DNA from: a virus
Virus record (IMG/VR): IMGVR_UViG_3300042520_001980
Span: 110,570 to 174,569 of that record
DNA length: 64,000 nucleotides
Reading direction: 5' to 3' (one strand)
The position numbers and the translations under genes are program-made. Below are positions 1-8,975 of this stretch, piece after piece (position 1 is the stretch's first letter; every line of letters begins with the position of its first letter). The notes under the pieces are model-generated. The model did not search any database. It saw only the letters and a program-made list of their open reading frames with translations, and was not told where the DNA came from.

Positions 1-531
1 TTCGCAGGCATTGTTTCCCATCTCTCCTAATGTTTTAGGTACAAATGCGGCAGCTCCCGTTGCCTTCGCAAAGAACTCCTGAGGAGTTTTGTAGCGATCA
101 TTTTGTGTGGGGCCTACTCGTGCACAATCTGCATAAGTGGTATATCCAAAGCCGCTTATGTTTGGAGAGCCTCCGCCAGAAGCAATGTTGGGCGGCACTA
201 CCAAGTTTAAATTCACCTGCGGCAAACAGGCGTCGCCTGAAATGTAGGATACTCCGCCCTCCAGTCGAATAGTCTGATCTGGATCGTCTTCTGCTGCAGG
301 AGTGTTGGTGACTTGTAAGCTTACTGGGTTACAGCCTATCTCTGCAGGGGGTGGAGTCGGCCAAGGACGTCTGGCGTTATCGTTAACGCATTTTGGCCCA
401 TCGGGATCTCTTGGATCCGGTATGCATATCTCAACAGGGATTTGACCTGAGTCACAATCTACAGAGACAGGTAGCGATACGCAGCCCGGTCCAGTAATTG
501 GTGGAATAGGAATGCATTTATCTAGGCTCAT
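1..531 (-). CDS. Cys/Pro-rich tail-region protein, partial (C-terminus beyond window)
   Basis: An open frame starts with ATG at 531 and runs off the left window edge without a stop (177 codons seen). The start is set by AAGGA six bases upstream, which overlaps the stop codon of the preceding gene. The N-terminus (MSLDKCIPIPPITGPGC) is rich in Cys and Pro, with about eight cysteines in the visible part and repeated Pro-Asp pairs (IPDPRDPDGP). There is no membrane segment. It follows an array of related tail proteins, so a virion role (tail or fibre surface) is inferred from position only. I do not recognise the family. Confidence 0.75.
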   Translation of the reverse strand, partial: MSLDKCIPIPPITGPGCVSLPVSVDCDSGQIPVEICIPDPRDPDGPKCVNDNARRPWPTPPPAEIGCNPVSLQVTNTPAAEDDPDQTIRLEGGVSYISGDACLPQVNLNLVVPPNIASGGGSPNISGFGYTTYADCARVGPTQNDRYKTPQEFFAKATGAAAFVPKTLGEMGNNACE

Positions 532-539
532 ATAGATCC

Positions 540-1457
540 TTACTGGCAGTTAAATACGTTTGGATTATCTGAACTTTGAGGCAGCCCTACGTATATAAAG
601 CGTATTATATGCGGAAAGCCAGACAAAACCGAACTGTTAAGGAAGTCAGCATTTACAGCGTTCAGCTCTGCTCTTGTAAACGCACTGACTGCCAATGGAC
701 TTTGTGCGACAATCTTTACATCGCCATTTGCGTCAGGCTCCACTCCAGAAATGCTGTAAATTCCCTCGTTGCACAGTATGTCCTTGGAGTTAATTTTTTC
801 TACCCACGGTCCACACTGCTCAGCCTGAGAGTCGTTTGCACCCTGCTGAGCGCCTATTATCACAGTGCGAGTATTAGTGAGAACCGAGATAGTGCAATTG
901 TCCCCGGCGACCAACTTCACGTCGCCTACAACCGGCTGGGATTCGTCGGTATATCTAAGAGTGTCGGTTTGCTGCAGTAAAGGCAAAGCGCTTCTACAAG
1001 TTATCTCATTAACTCGTTGCTTGCACAAAGCTACTGCCGTGCTTGGCTCAAATGCAGCGTAGACAAATATAGGCTCAGCCGCAGCAAAGGGAGTAAACAG
1101 GTTTTGAAGATTGCTAAAGCAGATATAACCCTCAACGGAGTATGCAGCTAAAGTAGGAAAGTCCTGCGAATCAAAATGGTATCGCACATATTCCTGCGTA
1201 GCATAAGCATCGTCTGCAAATTCCAGTACTGGATTACCTATCACAGTAGGCCCAACCAATAAGTTTATTCTTACCCTCAGCGGCTGACCTGGAGCTTTGT
1301 GCAGTGATGCCAGCTCTACAAATGGCGCCTCTACAAAAGAATCGCCGGTTACATATATTTTAAAGTCAACTAAAGTCTTGCGCAAAGCATCTATTTGACT
1401 ACTGTTGCCTGCAATGGACGCTAAGGGATAGGATATGCTACTAAAGGCGTCGTACAC
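540..1457 (-). CDS. Tail-associated protein, RNYP/NGxxPDxxG paralogue family member 5
   Basis: The start is GTG at 1457, with GGGAGG eight bases upstream inside the end of the previous gene. The 305-aa product keeps family features in weakened form: an N-terminal ISYPLAS in place of RNYPL, then a region matching the VDMKLxVPG stretch of its paralogues (residues 30-60), and a C-terminal SGVEPDANGDVKIVAQ segment like the INGLTGDPQGNVSIVGG motif of the gene at 5748-6710. It is the last of five tandem related genes downstream of the baseplate module. A tail surface or fibre-attachment role is inferred from context, and the exact function is unknown. Confidence 0.75.
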   Translation of the reverse strand: MYDAFSSISYPLASIAGNSSQIDALRKTLVDFKIYVTGDSFVEAPFVELASLHKAPGQPLRVRINLLVGPTVIGNPVLEFADDAYATQEYVRYHFDSQDFPTLAAYSVEGYICFSNLQNLFTPFAAAEPIFVYAAFEPSTAVALCKQRVNEITCRSALPLLQQTDTLRYTDESQPVVGDVKLVAGDNCTISVLTNTRTVIIGAQQGANDSQAEQCGPWVEKINSKDILCNEGIYSISGVEPDANGDVKIVAQSPLAVSAFTRAELNAVNADFLNSSVLSGFPHIIRFIYVGLPQSSDNPNVFNCQ

Positions 1458-1458
1458 T

Positions 1459-2292
1459 TTAACCTCCCGCCATGCTAAAGATAATCGAATTGCCCTCGGT
1501 AGTTATACGGAAAGCAGGTCTAAGTTCCCTAGTATCTTGTATCGGGTTGAAGGCGGCTGTCTTCAACGAAAGCACCACTGAACCATCCGCTTTTTGTTTT
1601 AACTTAGTTGCAAACGGTCCAACCAAGGAACCCTCGAGAGTTTTTACATAGTGCACTAAAGTTATGTTCTTTAGGAATATTCCGTTAAGGTTCAAGACTT
1701 CAGACTGAGGGTAGTTGGGATCTACGCACTCGTATCTAGTGAAGTGAGGATCACCTAGAACGCTAATTTTAATAGTGTTGGAGTCCAGTCGATCTACTCT
1801 AATGCCCTCGTTACCCGTCAGAGTGATATCGCCGGACTTTTCATTCAAAGACTGAACTTGGTTTTTGGGCAGGTACTCGCAAACAGCTGGCAAAAAGGTG
1901 GCAGCCTCAGGAGTAAGTTCGTATTGTCCTTCGTCCACGGATTGCAGCAAGAAGCTTTTACTTGGATCGATTACCAAGCATCCTCCAAGTACGCCTTCGG
2001 AGTCAAATATCGATATTTGTTCTTTGGTAGAGCCAAATTCTATCTTGGCCTCTCCCAGTACGTCTCCAGCTGCTGAGCTTAATTGTAATGCAACCATAGC
2101 ATCAGTCCTGGTTACTCTGCTGACATAGCAGGGCTGCTCAGACGCATAGTTACCTCTTGCATATATTCTTGCGTCTACAATCCAGCTCTGAGGCAAAAAG
2201 CCGGAGCTAAAAGAAAGAGTGCTGCTATCCAAAAAGGGATAGTTTCTACTTGCGTTTAAATTACGCCATTCTAAATGCGGAATTGTATTCAC
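1459..2292 (-). CDS. Tail-associated protein, RNYP paralogue family member 4
   Basis: I place the start at GTG 2292, which overlaps the upstream TGA as GTGA. The frame stays open further upstream, but the extension would only translate the out-of-frame end of the neighbouring gene. From this start the protein is 277 aa and opens with VNTIPHLEWRNLNASRNYPF, matching the WLNSNSLRNYPL start of the paralogue at 5748-6710. The middle carries LNEKSGDITLTGNEGIRV, the family's NG-x-x-GD-x-x-I-x-G beta motif. It belongs to a tandem array of five related tail genes. Function is inferred as a virion beta-rich protein. Confidence 0.78.
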   Translation of the reverse strand: MNTIPHLEWRNLNASRNYPFLDSSTLSFSSGFLPQSWIVDARIYARGNYASEQPCYVSRVTRTDAMVALQLSSAAGDVLGEAKIEFGSTKEQISIFDSEGVLGGCLVIDPSKSFLLQSVDEGQYELTPEAATFLPAVCEYLPKNQVQSLNEKSGDITLTGNEGIRVDRLDSNTIKISVLGDPHFTRYECVDPNYPQSEVLNLNGIFLKNITLVHYVKTLEGSLVGPFATKLKQKADGSVVLSLKTAAFNPIQDTRELRPAFRITTEGNSIIFSMAGG

Positions 2293-3842
2293 GACGCTGC
2301 TCCTGCTACGCCTATCGTTCTTATTCCAGGTAGGCCATTGCTTCTGGTGTAGTTTTGTACCAGGGTGCCTATTCCTTGGGCTGACAGCACACCTGCCGCC
2401 AATACAGAGCCGTTGGACACTATTGCCCAAGCGTCGTTTGGAGCTCCACGAATTTCCAACATGCAGGCCGGATTCGAACTGTGCTGATACAGGCCGTAAC
2501 CTACTCTCATGTAAATTCCGGATTCTGGGAATGTATCTAGAGCACTAATACCAACAGATATCTCAGTAACGCCGATAGTGTCGTAGATCGTCGTTGGTCC
2601 AAGAGTAAGTGCGTAGCTGTCGTTTCCGTATACCACCTCACGATTGGATCTGAGGTTGGTATTCAATCCGCCAAACGCAACCAGACTTACTCCGTCATTT
2701 CCATAAAGCTGCCACTCTCCTAGAGCAGCATCGACGTGAAGAGCGTTTAAAGTCTCTCCAAAAAAGAATATAGGAGAAGTAGTACCAAATATAGCTACCG
2801 AGGGTCGAGTTGGATGCTGCTGCAAATAACTGAACGAGTAGGAATAGCTGGATACGCCATCAAATATCTCAAATGTAAGCTTGGTATTTGTATTTAACGA
2901 CACTCTGTCTTGAGCAGGTGGCTGAGAATAAGTGCTGGTGAATTGAGCCAAGCCTTGGACAGTACCGCAGGTCTCCGGTATTTCCAATCTTCCCTTGCAA
3001 AATGCCTCTAATGGCAAATCTGAGGATATGACTACAGTCTCTTTGTCTCCGGCACCTTCGTATCTGGCGTACATAGGCTTATCTAGGACTATTACAAGCT
3101 CTCGGTCTTCGCCCTGGGGGACTAAGCCGTTGAGGCTTCTTATGGCATTAAACGCACAAGTGTTAGATTCCGGGCGTCCTCCGCACTGGCCTATAAATGC
3201 CTGCAGGCTCTGCCTCACCTCAGACTTAGTGCCGCTGAATTGAATAGCCAGGCCTTTGGAATCGGACACCACTTCCAATCCGTTCTGGCCCACCAGCTGC
3301 ACCTTGCCGTCTACTGTGGTGTCGAATCCCTGCTTTCCTATAGTCGTAACTCCGCCATATTCGTATCTACTTATGCAAGAGTCCGATATCATCGAAGCCT
3401 GAGGTCCAGAGAAAGACCAGGAGCCCTCTGTAAGAACTCCGGAACCGAAAACCACCCATCCGCCAACTCCAGGAACCTCGGGCTGTAAATGCACTATAGA
3501 GCCCGGAAGACTGTTAGTTCTCCGCACCTGAACAGTGGCAAGTACAAAAGCCCCAAGTACTGAATATTGCTCATTTGAAATAGTGGCAGCAGGAGTATCT
3601 GGAGAAAAGGGATGCGTCTGAGATCCCATTATTGTGAGAGTTACCAAAGACCGGGTTGTCTTTATGCTGGCTACAAATGCGCATGCAGCCACTGCCCCAG
3701 GCACCACGAGCTTCATATCTACCAATAAAGAGTTTACTGCAGAGACGTCCGTAGAGGCGTAGGGCTCCAGAGTAGCCCTTTCAGCCACGGGATATCGTCG
3801 ATATTCATTGTCGTTGAGGAAGTCTCTACTTACTACTTTCAT
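2289..3842 (-). CDS. Tail-associated protein, RNYP paralogue family member 3
   Basis: ATG at 3842 has GAGG six bases upstream. The product is 517 aa. It begins SRDFLNDNEYRRYPVAERA and continues with SLLVDMKLVVPG, which aligns with FVDMKLAVPY in the gene at 5748-6710. A central SLNGLVPQGEDRELVIVLD corresponds to the family NG-loop. The C-terminal half is Ser/Thr/Gly-rich and beta-like, without coiled coil or membrane segment. The stop overlaps the next start (GTGA), so translation is probably coupled. It sits downstream of the baseplate genes. A tail decoration or fibre-base role is inferred, not shown. Confidence 0.8.
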   Translation of the reverse strand: MKVVSRDFLNDNEYRRYPVAERATLEPYASTDVSAVNSLLVDMKLVVPGAVAACAFVASIKTTRSLVTLTIMGSQTHPFSPDTPAATISNEQYSVLGAFVLATVQVRRTNSLPGSIVHLQPEVPGVGGWVVFGSGVLTEGSWSFSGPQASMISDSCISRYEYGGVTTIGKQGFDTTVDGKVQLVGQNGLEVVSDSKGLAIQFSGTKSEVRQSLQAFIGQCGGRPESNTCAFNAIRSLNGLVPQGEDRELVIVLDKPMYARYEGAGDKETVVISSDLPLEAFCKGRLEIPETCGTVQGLAQFTSTYSQPPAQDRVSLNTNTKLTFEIFDGVSSYSYSFSYLQQHPTRPSVAIFGTTSPIFFFGETLNALHVDAALGEWQLYGNDGVSLVAFGGLNTNLRSNREVVYGNDSYALTLGPTTIYDTIGVTEISVGISALDTFPESGIYMRVGYGLYQHSSNPACMLEIRGAPNDAWAIVSNGSVLAAGVLSAQGIGTLVQNYTRSNGLPGIRTIGVAGAAS

Positions 3843-3850
3843 AGTTGGCC

Positions 3851-5746
3851 TCAGATAATTATGGTTGCTGCCGTCTCGAACTCTCCCGCAGGAATATCTA
3901 CTTCGTCATCTGAGGCATCGACAGCCTTGCACTTAGTGACAAATCCGGCAGGTTGTCCTGTCGGAGGAGGAGTATACTTAGCTACCACTTGAATGGCGCC
4001 AGTGTACTCACTAGGTATGCTGCCTAGCAAGGCATCGTACTGCCCTGTCAGATTTAGCGGAATAGACACACTTCCGGCGTCTGTCCAGGCGTTATCAGCA
4101 AACGTACGGTATAGCAGAGACACGGAGGACTGGCCGTGTACGGCGTCGGAGAACTTCACTCTAACGCTTCTATCAGTTCCGATAAGCAAGTAAGAAGCAG
4201 TCGCAGACGGACACGGATTGACGGACTTCTTGTTAGGCGCCATGGCGGCAGTCTTCTTTATGTTTTCCGCAATCACTCTATTGCTGGCCTGTCCGCAAGG
4301 AGATCCCTGAGGAGTCGGAGAGCTGCCAAAATACGTAAATGTCAGGTTTATGTCTACATAGCCAGGGCTGGCGTTTAGATTGACTATTTTTCTGAATATA
4401 GGATCTACAATGACCAGACCCGAGGTGATCATTAGATACCCTGTGCATGAAGGAATATCGTTAGGCTGTTCTTGCTGGCAAGACGTAATTGGAAGCGACG
4501 ACAAGTCCACGCTGGTCTCTATTACGCCCTGCGACTCTATATTGAATAGAAGCCCCTTGTTAGTAGGATTTAGATTCTTATAGTAAAGATATGATGCGTC
4601 AGATATTGGAATACAGGCAATAGGCTGACCTTGAGCTATGGAATAAGACACACCATTCTCGTCAGTAGCCTCCATATTGTATTTAGCAGTCACTGCATGC
4701 TTCAGCTTCATCGACAGTGCGCGGATCGTATGGCCGGTGTTGTTCTCGGCCATGGCCTGAATCTGCAGCTTAAAGTTTTGTTGTGGCCAAAGTCTAAATC
4801 TTGGAGTAAACGAGCCGGCAGTCTGACAGCATGCAATTCTGCTGTTGAACCGCTGCGTAATCACGTTGTATTCGGTGACCAGCTCGCCTAATCGCTTTAC
4901 CGCTTTATGGTACAGAACGGCCACACCCTTAGTGTAATCCGATACGTCTTTATAATCTTGGCATCTGCAGCAGGGAGCACAGTGTGAGTTCAGGGCCACT
5001 TGAGGATTAGAGCCATTTATGTACCTGCTGTCTACGCTGATGCAGTCTGCTGTTTGCGCCTGTATCGAAAATTCGCCTTTATCGTTGGCCTCTTGGCCGT
5101 TGATTCTGCGCAGCACCTGCTCGATAGCAGGAACAGTGTCGCAAGGCTCTACTCCTAGCCCGGCCCCAGGAGATACGCTGAAAGTTACAGCTACAGGATC
5201 TTCTGCAGAGTAGTCCAGGGCATAGTTATACCCTTCCAATACGTGTACTGGTCTTGCTGGCAGGATAGCATTATCGACATCCAGAGCTACAGTTCCAACC
5301 TCCGGCTCCAAGCAAAACGGAGCCAGCGGATATTGATTGATTGGATACGAGCTGAACTCTACCCCATCAATAATTACGTAGGTTATATAGTAGCCTTTTT
5401 GAACATTAGCCAGCGTACCGTATACGTATCCGCCTAGCGACTCCTCCGTCCTGTACAGAGTCTGAGATGTGTCATATGGGCCGTTCGTAGTACTTATTGC
5501 GTTTTCAAAATCTTGCCGGCTGAACAGCTGGCCTGCAGAAGTAATTACGTTACATTTTAGTTTGGGTCCGAGGCCAGGATTCAAGGCTATGCTTACATAC
5601 TCCAGCATTGCGCTGCTTAAAGCACCGGCTGCGAATACCTTAAATGCCACTATTGGCGGATTTCCGGTCGGAGCAGTGGACAGGAAGGGCAGTCCGTTGG
5701 CCTCGCACTCCTCTAGAAAGCCCGCTGCATACTTCGTAGGGCTCAT
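3851..5746 (-). CDS. Tail-associated protein with CxxCCxC motif, paralogue family member 2
   Basis: I choose ATG 5746, five bases after GGAGG; a longer frame to 5782 only adds codons overlapping the upstream gene. The product is 631 aa. RRINGQEANDKGEFSIQAQ is the family NG-loop, followed by a cysteine cluster CAPCCRCQDY and then a helical stretch (VAVLYHKAVKRLGELVTEYN) that looks like a short coiled coil. The neighbouring paralogue has the same order: NG-loop, CAKPCCGC, helix. The C-terminal half is beta-rich and ends GEFETAATIII. Virion tail protein by context. The cysteine cluster could bind metal or form disulfides. Confidence 0.8.
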   Translation of the reverse strand: MSPTKYAAGFLEECEANGLPFLSTAPTGNPPIVAFKVFAAGALSSAMLEYVSIALNPGLGPKLKCNVITSAGQLFSRQDFENAISTTNGPYDTSQTLYRTEESLGGYVYGTLANVQKGYYITYVIIDGVEFSSYPINQYPLAPFCLEPEVGTVALDVDNAILPARPVHVLEGYNYALDYSAEDPVAVTFSVSPGAGLGVEPCDTVPAIEQVLRRINGQEANDKGEFSIQAQTADCISVDSRYINGSNPQVALNSHCAPCCRCQDYKDVSDYTKGVAVLYHKAVKRLGELVTEYNVITQRFNSRIACCQTAGSFTPRFRLWPQQNFKLQIQAMAENNTGHTIRALSMKLKHAVTAKYNMEATDENGVSYSIAQGQPIACIPISDASYLYYKNLNPTNKGLLFNIESQGVIETSVDLSSLPITSCQQEQPNDIPSCTGYLMITSGLVIVDPIFRKIVNLNASPGYVDINLTFTYFGSSPTPQGSPCGQASNRVIAENIKKTAAMAPNKKSVNPCPSATASYLLIGTDRSVRVKFSDAVHGQSSVSLLYRTFADNAWTDAGSVSIPLNLTGQYDALLGSIPSEYTGAIQVVAKYTPPPTGQPAGFVTKCKAVDASDDEVDIPAGEFETAATIII

Positions 5747-5747
5747 A

Positions 5748-6710
5748 TCAACCTCCGTCCTGCGCGCAGCTCGTAGAGTCAACCGAAGACGTCAAGCATA
5801 TGTTCTGCAGCTGTGCCACAGAGCTGGCAAGAATGGTTATTTCATTGGCCAAGGTGCTTAGCTTGTTGTTCAGGTTATCTACGTCTCCAACGACCACGTT
5901 AAGTTCGTTGCATCCGCAGCAAGGCTTGGCGCAGGTATCTGAGATCGAGATTCCGTCGCTGCTGGTATTAACAAATACGCAGTCGCCACCCACTATGGAA
6001 ACGTTGCCTTGTGGGTCTCCGGTAAGGCCGTTTATTGTTCTGATGCACGGACTTAGCTCTATATCGTTGCAGTCGCATGTTTCTGTAAGTCCACCTCCAT
6101 CAACAGCATTGAATCTAAGCGAGCTGTATCCTGAGGAAGAAGTTACGGATATGCTGTGATTAGATCCGCTGGTTAGAGATATCTGTCCAGACAGCACTGG
6201 AGTAGTAAACCCAGAGTTTACGACTCTAATTCCGCTGATTCTCTTAATCCCAAAGGATACTACCGTAGCCTCTACTCTAGTCGCAGCAAGGTTAAAGGTC
6301 AGAGTGCCTATAGCGTTTTGAAGTCCGGAGATATCTCCTAAAATTGCTACTCCAGATATCTGTGAGAAGTCGTAATCAGAAGACGACGTAACTCCCTTTA
6401 TGGCTACGGAAGAGTATTGCGAAAATCCTGTAAAAGCTACAGGCGAGGATACGGCAACACTGGGAGCTTGGAACTCTCCGTCGTATCCGAGCTCAAATAC
6501 GAATCCTTGCGGATATACGGTAATCGAGCTGATGTAAAAGCCGGATGGCTTCAGGCCCGGCATATAAGGCACCGCCAGCTTCATGTCCACAAACACTTCG
6601 TTTGGCAGCTCAAACGATGAGTTATTAGCCTTCTGAGTAGCGAGCTGGCTAAGAGGGTAGTTTCTCAGAGAGTTAGAGTTAAGCCATTCAGTTCCAATAA
6701 TTGCTGACAT
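5748..6710 (-). CDS. Tail-associated protein with CxxCCxC motif, paralogue family member 1
   Basis: ATG 6710 lies four bases after GGAGG. The 320-aa protein is the clearest member of the array. WLNSNSLRNYPLSQLA is at residues 9-24, then EVFVDMKLAVPYMPG, then a beta-rich middle. Next comes INGLTGDPQGNVSIVGGDC, the cysteine cluster CAKPCCGCNEL, and a C-terminal coiled coil (VDNLNNKLSTLANEITILAS). The stop is directly followed by the next gene's start. A hairpin with an 8-bp stem lies between this gene and the upstream 735-aa protein. The role is inferred as a tail or baseplate-attached structural protein that may trimerise through its coiled coil. Confidence 0.8.
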   Translation of the reverse strand: MSAIIGTEWLNSNSLRNYPLSQLATQKANNSSFELPNEVFVDMKLAVPYMPGLKPSGFYISSITVYPQGFVFELGYDGEFQAPSVAVSSPVAFTGFSQYSSVAIKGVTSSSDYDFSQISGVAILGDISGLQNAIGTLTFNLAATRVEATVVSFGIKRISGIRVVNSGFTTPVLSGQISLTSGSNHSISVTSSSGYSSLRFNAVDGGGLTETCDCNDIELSPCIRTINGLTGDPQGNVSIVGGDCVFVNTSSDGISISDTCAKPCCGCNELNVVVGDVDNLNNKLSTLANEITILASSVAQLQNICLTSSVDSTSCAQDGG

Positions 6711-6719
6711 AAAGCCTCC

Positions 6720-6754
6720 AAGCCAGGAAGCCTAGTTTACTGAATGCCTGGCTT
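6720..6754 (-). repeat. Intergenic inverted repeat (hairpin), 8-bp stem
   Basis: AAGCCAGG at 6720-6727 pairs exactly with CCTGGCTT at 6747-6754, with a 19-base loop. It stands between the 735-aa gene and the tail array and ends just before GGAGG of the next start. No U-run follows, so a classical intrinsic terminator is unlikely. mRNA processing or translation control is possible. Confidence 0.5.
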
Positions 6755-6763
6755 ATCTAAATT

Positions 6764-8971
6764 TTAAGTTGATTTAACGAACTTGTACCTTAAAGACACT
6801 ATTCCGAGTTTTCCAGAGTATCCATCAGTAGAGGAGCGAGCCAGCTTAAAGAAAGTCTCTCCGCCTGCATAGGCGGTGTCTAGCTCCACCTGTGTGATAA
6901 AGTAGTCTTTAGGGGTGGCTGTACCTGTAAGTATAGATAGGCCGCCCGATACAGCCCCATTTACGATATTAGCAGCATTCGTAAGGTTGTATTTCGTAGC
7001 AGGCGTTGTGGTAGGAGGAGGTTTCATGGTAACCCAGCTCAAATCCAATGCCGGCATCTGTACCGCTCCCGACGTATGCAGCGCCAAGAAGGTAATAACT
7101 AGATTGAGCTTATAGCTGCCTTCCAAATAGCCTGGAATATCTACCTTCCCGAGAATGGAGGAGTTCTTGCCCGGAGGCATTGCCGAATAGAATATGCTTG
7201 TAACGGCATCCTTCTCTATAAGGATATCGTCGATTGTCAGAATGTCCGGCTGCCCTTCCAGCTTTCCATCCAGTCCAGCAACTCCTACTGTGACCTCTCC
7301 CTGGCCGTTTGCAAAGGTGGAGTTAAGGCTGATGTTAGTGCCTGCGATGATGCGTTCTACCACCCGGCCACGCTTCATTGCAAAGTTAGATATATCCTTA
7401 ACTACTAGGGATCCCGCCTCGGTCGTGGAGGCATCCGTTACCGTGAACCCAGCCTTTATGATAAGCGGTCCAGTAGTCGCAGGTCTGCCGTCAGGATCTG
7501 ATATCGTAATAGGAGAGTCTGCAGGAGTCTCAAGACTAGTTACTACCTTGATACCTCCACTAATTAGCTTGGTGTAAACCAGCGTAAGATCCGTAGGAGC
7601 CACTATCTGAGCAGCATCTGCTAAGCTCCAGTCTGTGAACTTTACGTTGGTATCTGGTAGTACGTGCTTGCCGTTGATCTTGTGCCAAGGCAAGGAGTTA
7701 AACGCGTCTTTCCACCATATGCCATTGCTGTTTACGACAACGCTGATGTCGGTTTGCGCTACACCGTCCTTGAATACCACGTAAGTGCCGACTACCGTCT
7801 CCGGAAAGAGTTGATGAAGTCTGGGATCTGCATCAAAGTTATATCCGTACTTAGCACCATTTGGAATTGGAACATTTGGAAAGTACTGTCCTGTTGCCGG
7901 CAGCCAACCAGGCAAAGTAGGATCTACGTACTGCCCCTTTATTAAATATCCTACGGTAGGAGAGGTGGAGTCAATCAAGGATACGTAGGATGTTGCCTGA
8001 GCGGCAGTGCTAGAGTTTGCCCCATAGCTAACTCTATAGCCTGTAACGGTGCCAGTAACCTTAACAGCAATTCCCAACGAAGCAGCAGCCTTAAACACTA
8101 AAGAATAATCAGCGTTATTTAAATTGAGCTGCTCAATGCCGTACTTGGTAAGAACTACATCCTTGAGCCTAAGCTCTCCTGACGTAATGGAATGCACTAC
8201 GCCGGTAAGATAGATATTACCTATAGTGTCAGGCGTAGCGTAGTTGTGACTGTATAGTTGAACCGCCGTGCCTGCAAGTAGAGCAGTTGCTGCCCCTGCT
8301 GGAAAAGCCTCGGGGTTAGATCCAAATATACGAGTAAGTACCAGCTCGGGAGTTGCCGGACGAGCGGTCAAAGGGAATCTCAAAGCCTGCGTATCTAGGG
8401 CAGTGGTCAGCGGAGGACGAACCAGCAAGTGCGTATCGTCCAGCAAAGTGCATACTGGAACGCTGACTAGTCCTGGCTTAGGAGTGATTGTGCCTGCGTT
8501 TAGCGCACCTGAGCTTAGATACAGCACTCCACGATCCTGCGGATTCAGCAGCAGATTGCTAACAATTGATTCGCCAGTGCAGTCAATGGCCACGTAGAGA
8601 GACGGGTCTACTAAGCCCTCAACTACAATGACTCCGGAGTTGGCAGTATCCTTGTATACGACTATACCCGCAACCGTCGAGGACTCGGTAGCTTGCAGGT
8701 ATCCGTCCTTGTACTCCATGTCTGCATAGGCGGGAGCAAACTTTGACGCAGTCGAATTAAAGTAAACTACATGGCCTGTTTTTACATCGTCTGTAAAAGG
8801 AGCACCAGTAATGAATATAGCGGCGGCAAGACTCTGCGCATCCTGGCGATCCTTGAGGTGCTGCGTGCGATAAGCCAGTTGTGCAATGGCGCGATTTGCG
8901 ACCTCAGCGGTGATTGGCTCACCGTTTTTGATAGTCTCGATTACGCTCTGCCAGGGTTGAATTGAGCTCAT
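6764..8971 (-). CDS. Large baseplate/tail-fibre-type virion protein
   Basis: The product is 735 aa, ATG at 8971. The N-terminus (VIETIKNGEPITAEVANRAI, followed by LAYRTQHLKDRQDA) is a helical segment of the kind seen at the start of phage baseplate-attached fibre proteins, where NGEPxxAxxxNRxxxxL is recurrent. The rest is long and beta-rich with Gly/Thr/Ser-rich strands, and the C-terminus ends in YSGKLGIVSLRYKFVKST. It follows the baseplate J-like gene and two further baseplate-region genes, as proximal fibre or wedge proteins often do. I do not recognise a receptor-binding or enzymatic motif. Confidence 0.75.
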   Translation of the reverse strand: MSSIQPWQSVIETIKNGEPITAEVANRAIAQLAYRTQHLKDRQDAQSLAAAIFITGAPFTDDVKTGHVVYFNSTASKFAPAYADMEYKDGYLQATESSTVAGIVVYKDTANSGVIVVEGLVDPSLYVAIDCTGESIVSNLLLNPQDRGVLYLSSGALNAGTITPKPGLVSVPVCTLLDDTHLLVRPPLTTALDTQALRFPLTARPATPELVLTRIFGSNPEAFPAGAATALLAGTAVQLYSHNYATPDTIGNIYLTGVVHSITSGELRLKDVVLTKYGIEQLNLNNADYSLVFKAAASLGIAVKVTGTVTGYRVSYGANSSTAAQATSYVSLIDSTSPTVGYLIKGQYVDPTLPGWLPATGQYFPNVPIPNGAKYGYNFDADPRLHQLFPETVVGTYVVFKDGVAQTDISVVVNSNGIWWKDAFNSLPWHKINGKHVLPDTNVKFTDWSLADAAQIVAPTDLTLVYTKLISGGIKVVTSLETPADSPITISDPDGRPATTGPLIIKAGFTVTDASTTEAGSLVVKDISNFAMKRGRVVERIIAGTNISLNSTFANGQGEVTVGVAGLDGKLEGQPDILTIDDILIEKDAVTSIFYSAMPPGKNSSILGKVDIPGYLEGSYKLNLVITFLALHTSGAVQMPALDLSWVTMKPPPTTTPATKYNLTNAANIVNGAVSGGLSILTGTATPKDYFITQVELDTAYAGGETFFKLARSSTDGYSGKLGIVSLRYKFVKST

Positions 8972-8975
8972 AGGA

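Noticed and set aside
2293-2430. Longer start for the 277-aa tail protein
   Set aside because: The extra residues are the out-of-frame translation of the end of the neighbouring gene; the GTGA overlap and the match of the remaining N-terminus to its paralogues fix the start at 2292.
5747-5782. Longer start for the 631-aa tail protein
   Set aside because: The extension overlaps the upstream gene and lacks a ribosome site, while ATG 5746 has GGAGG at good spacing.
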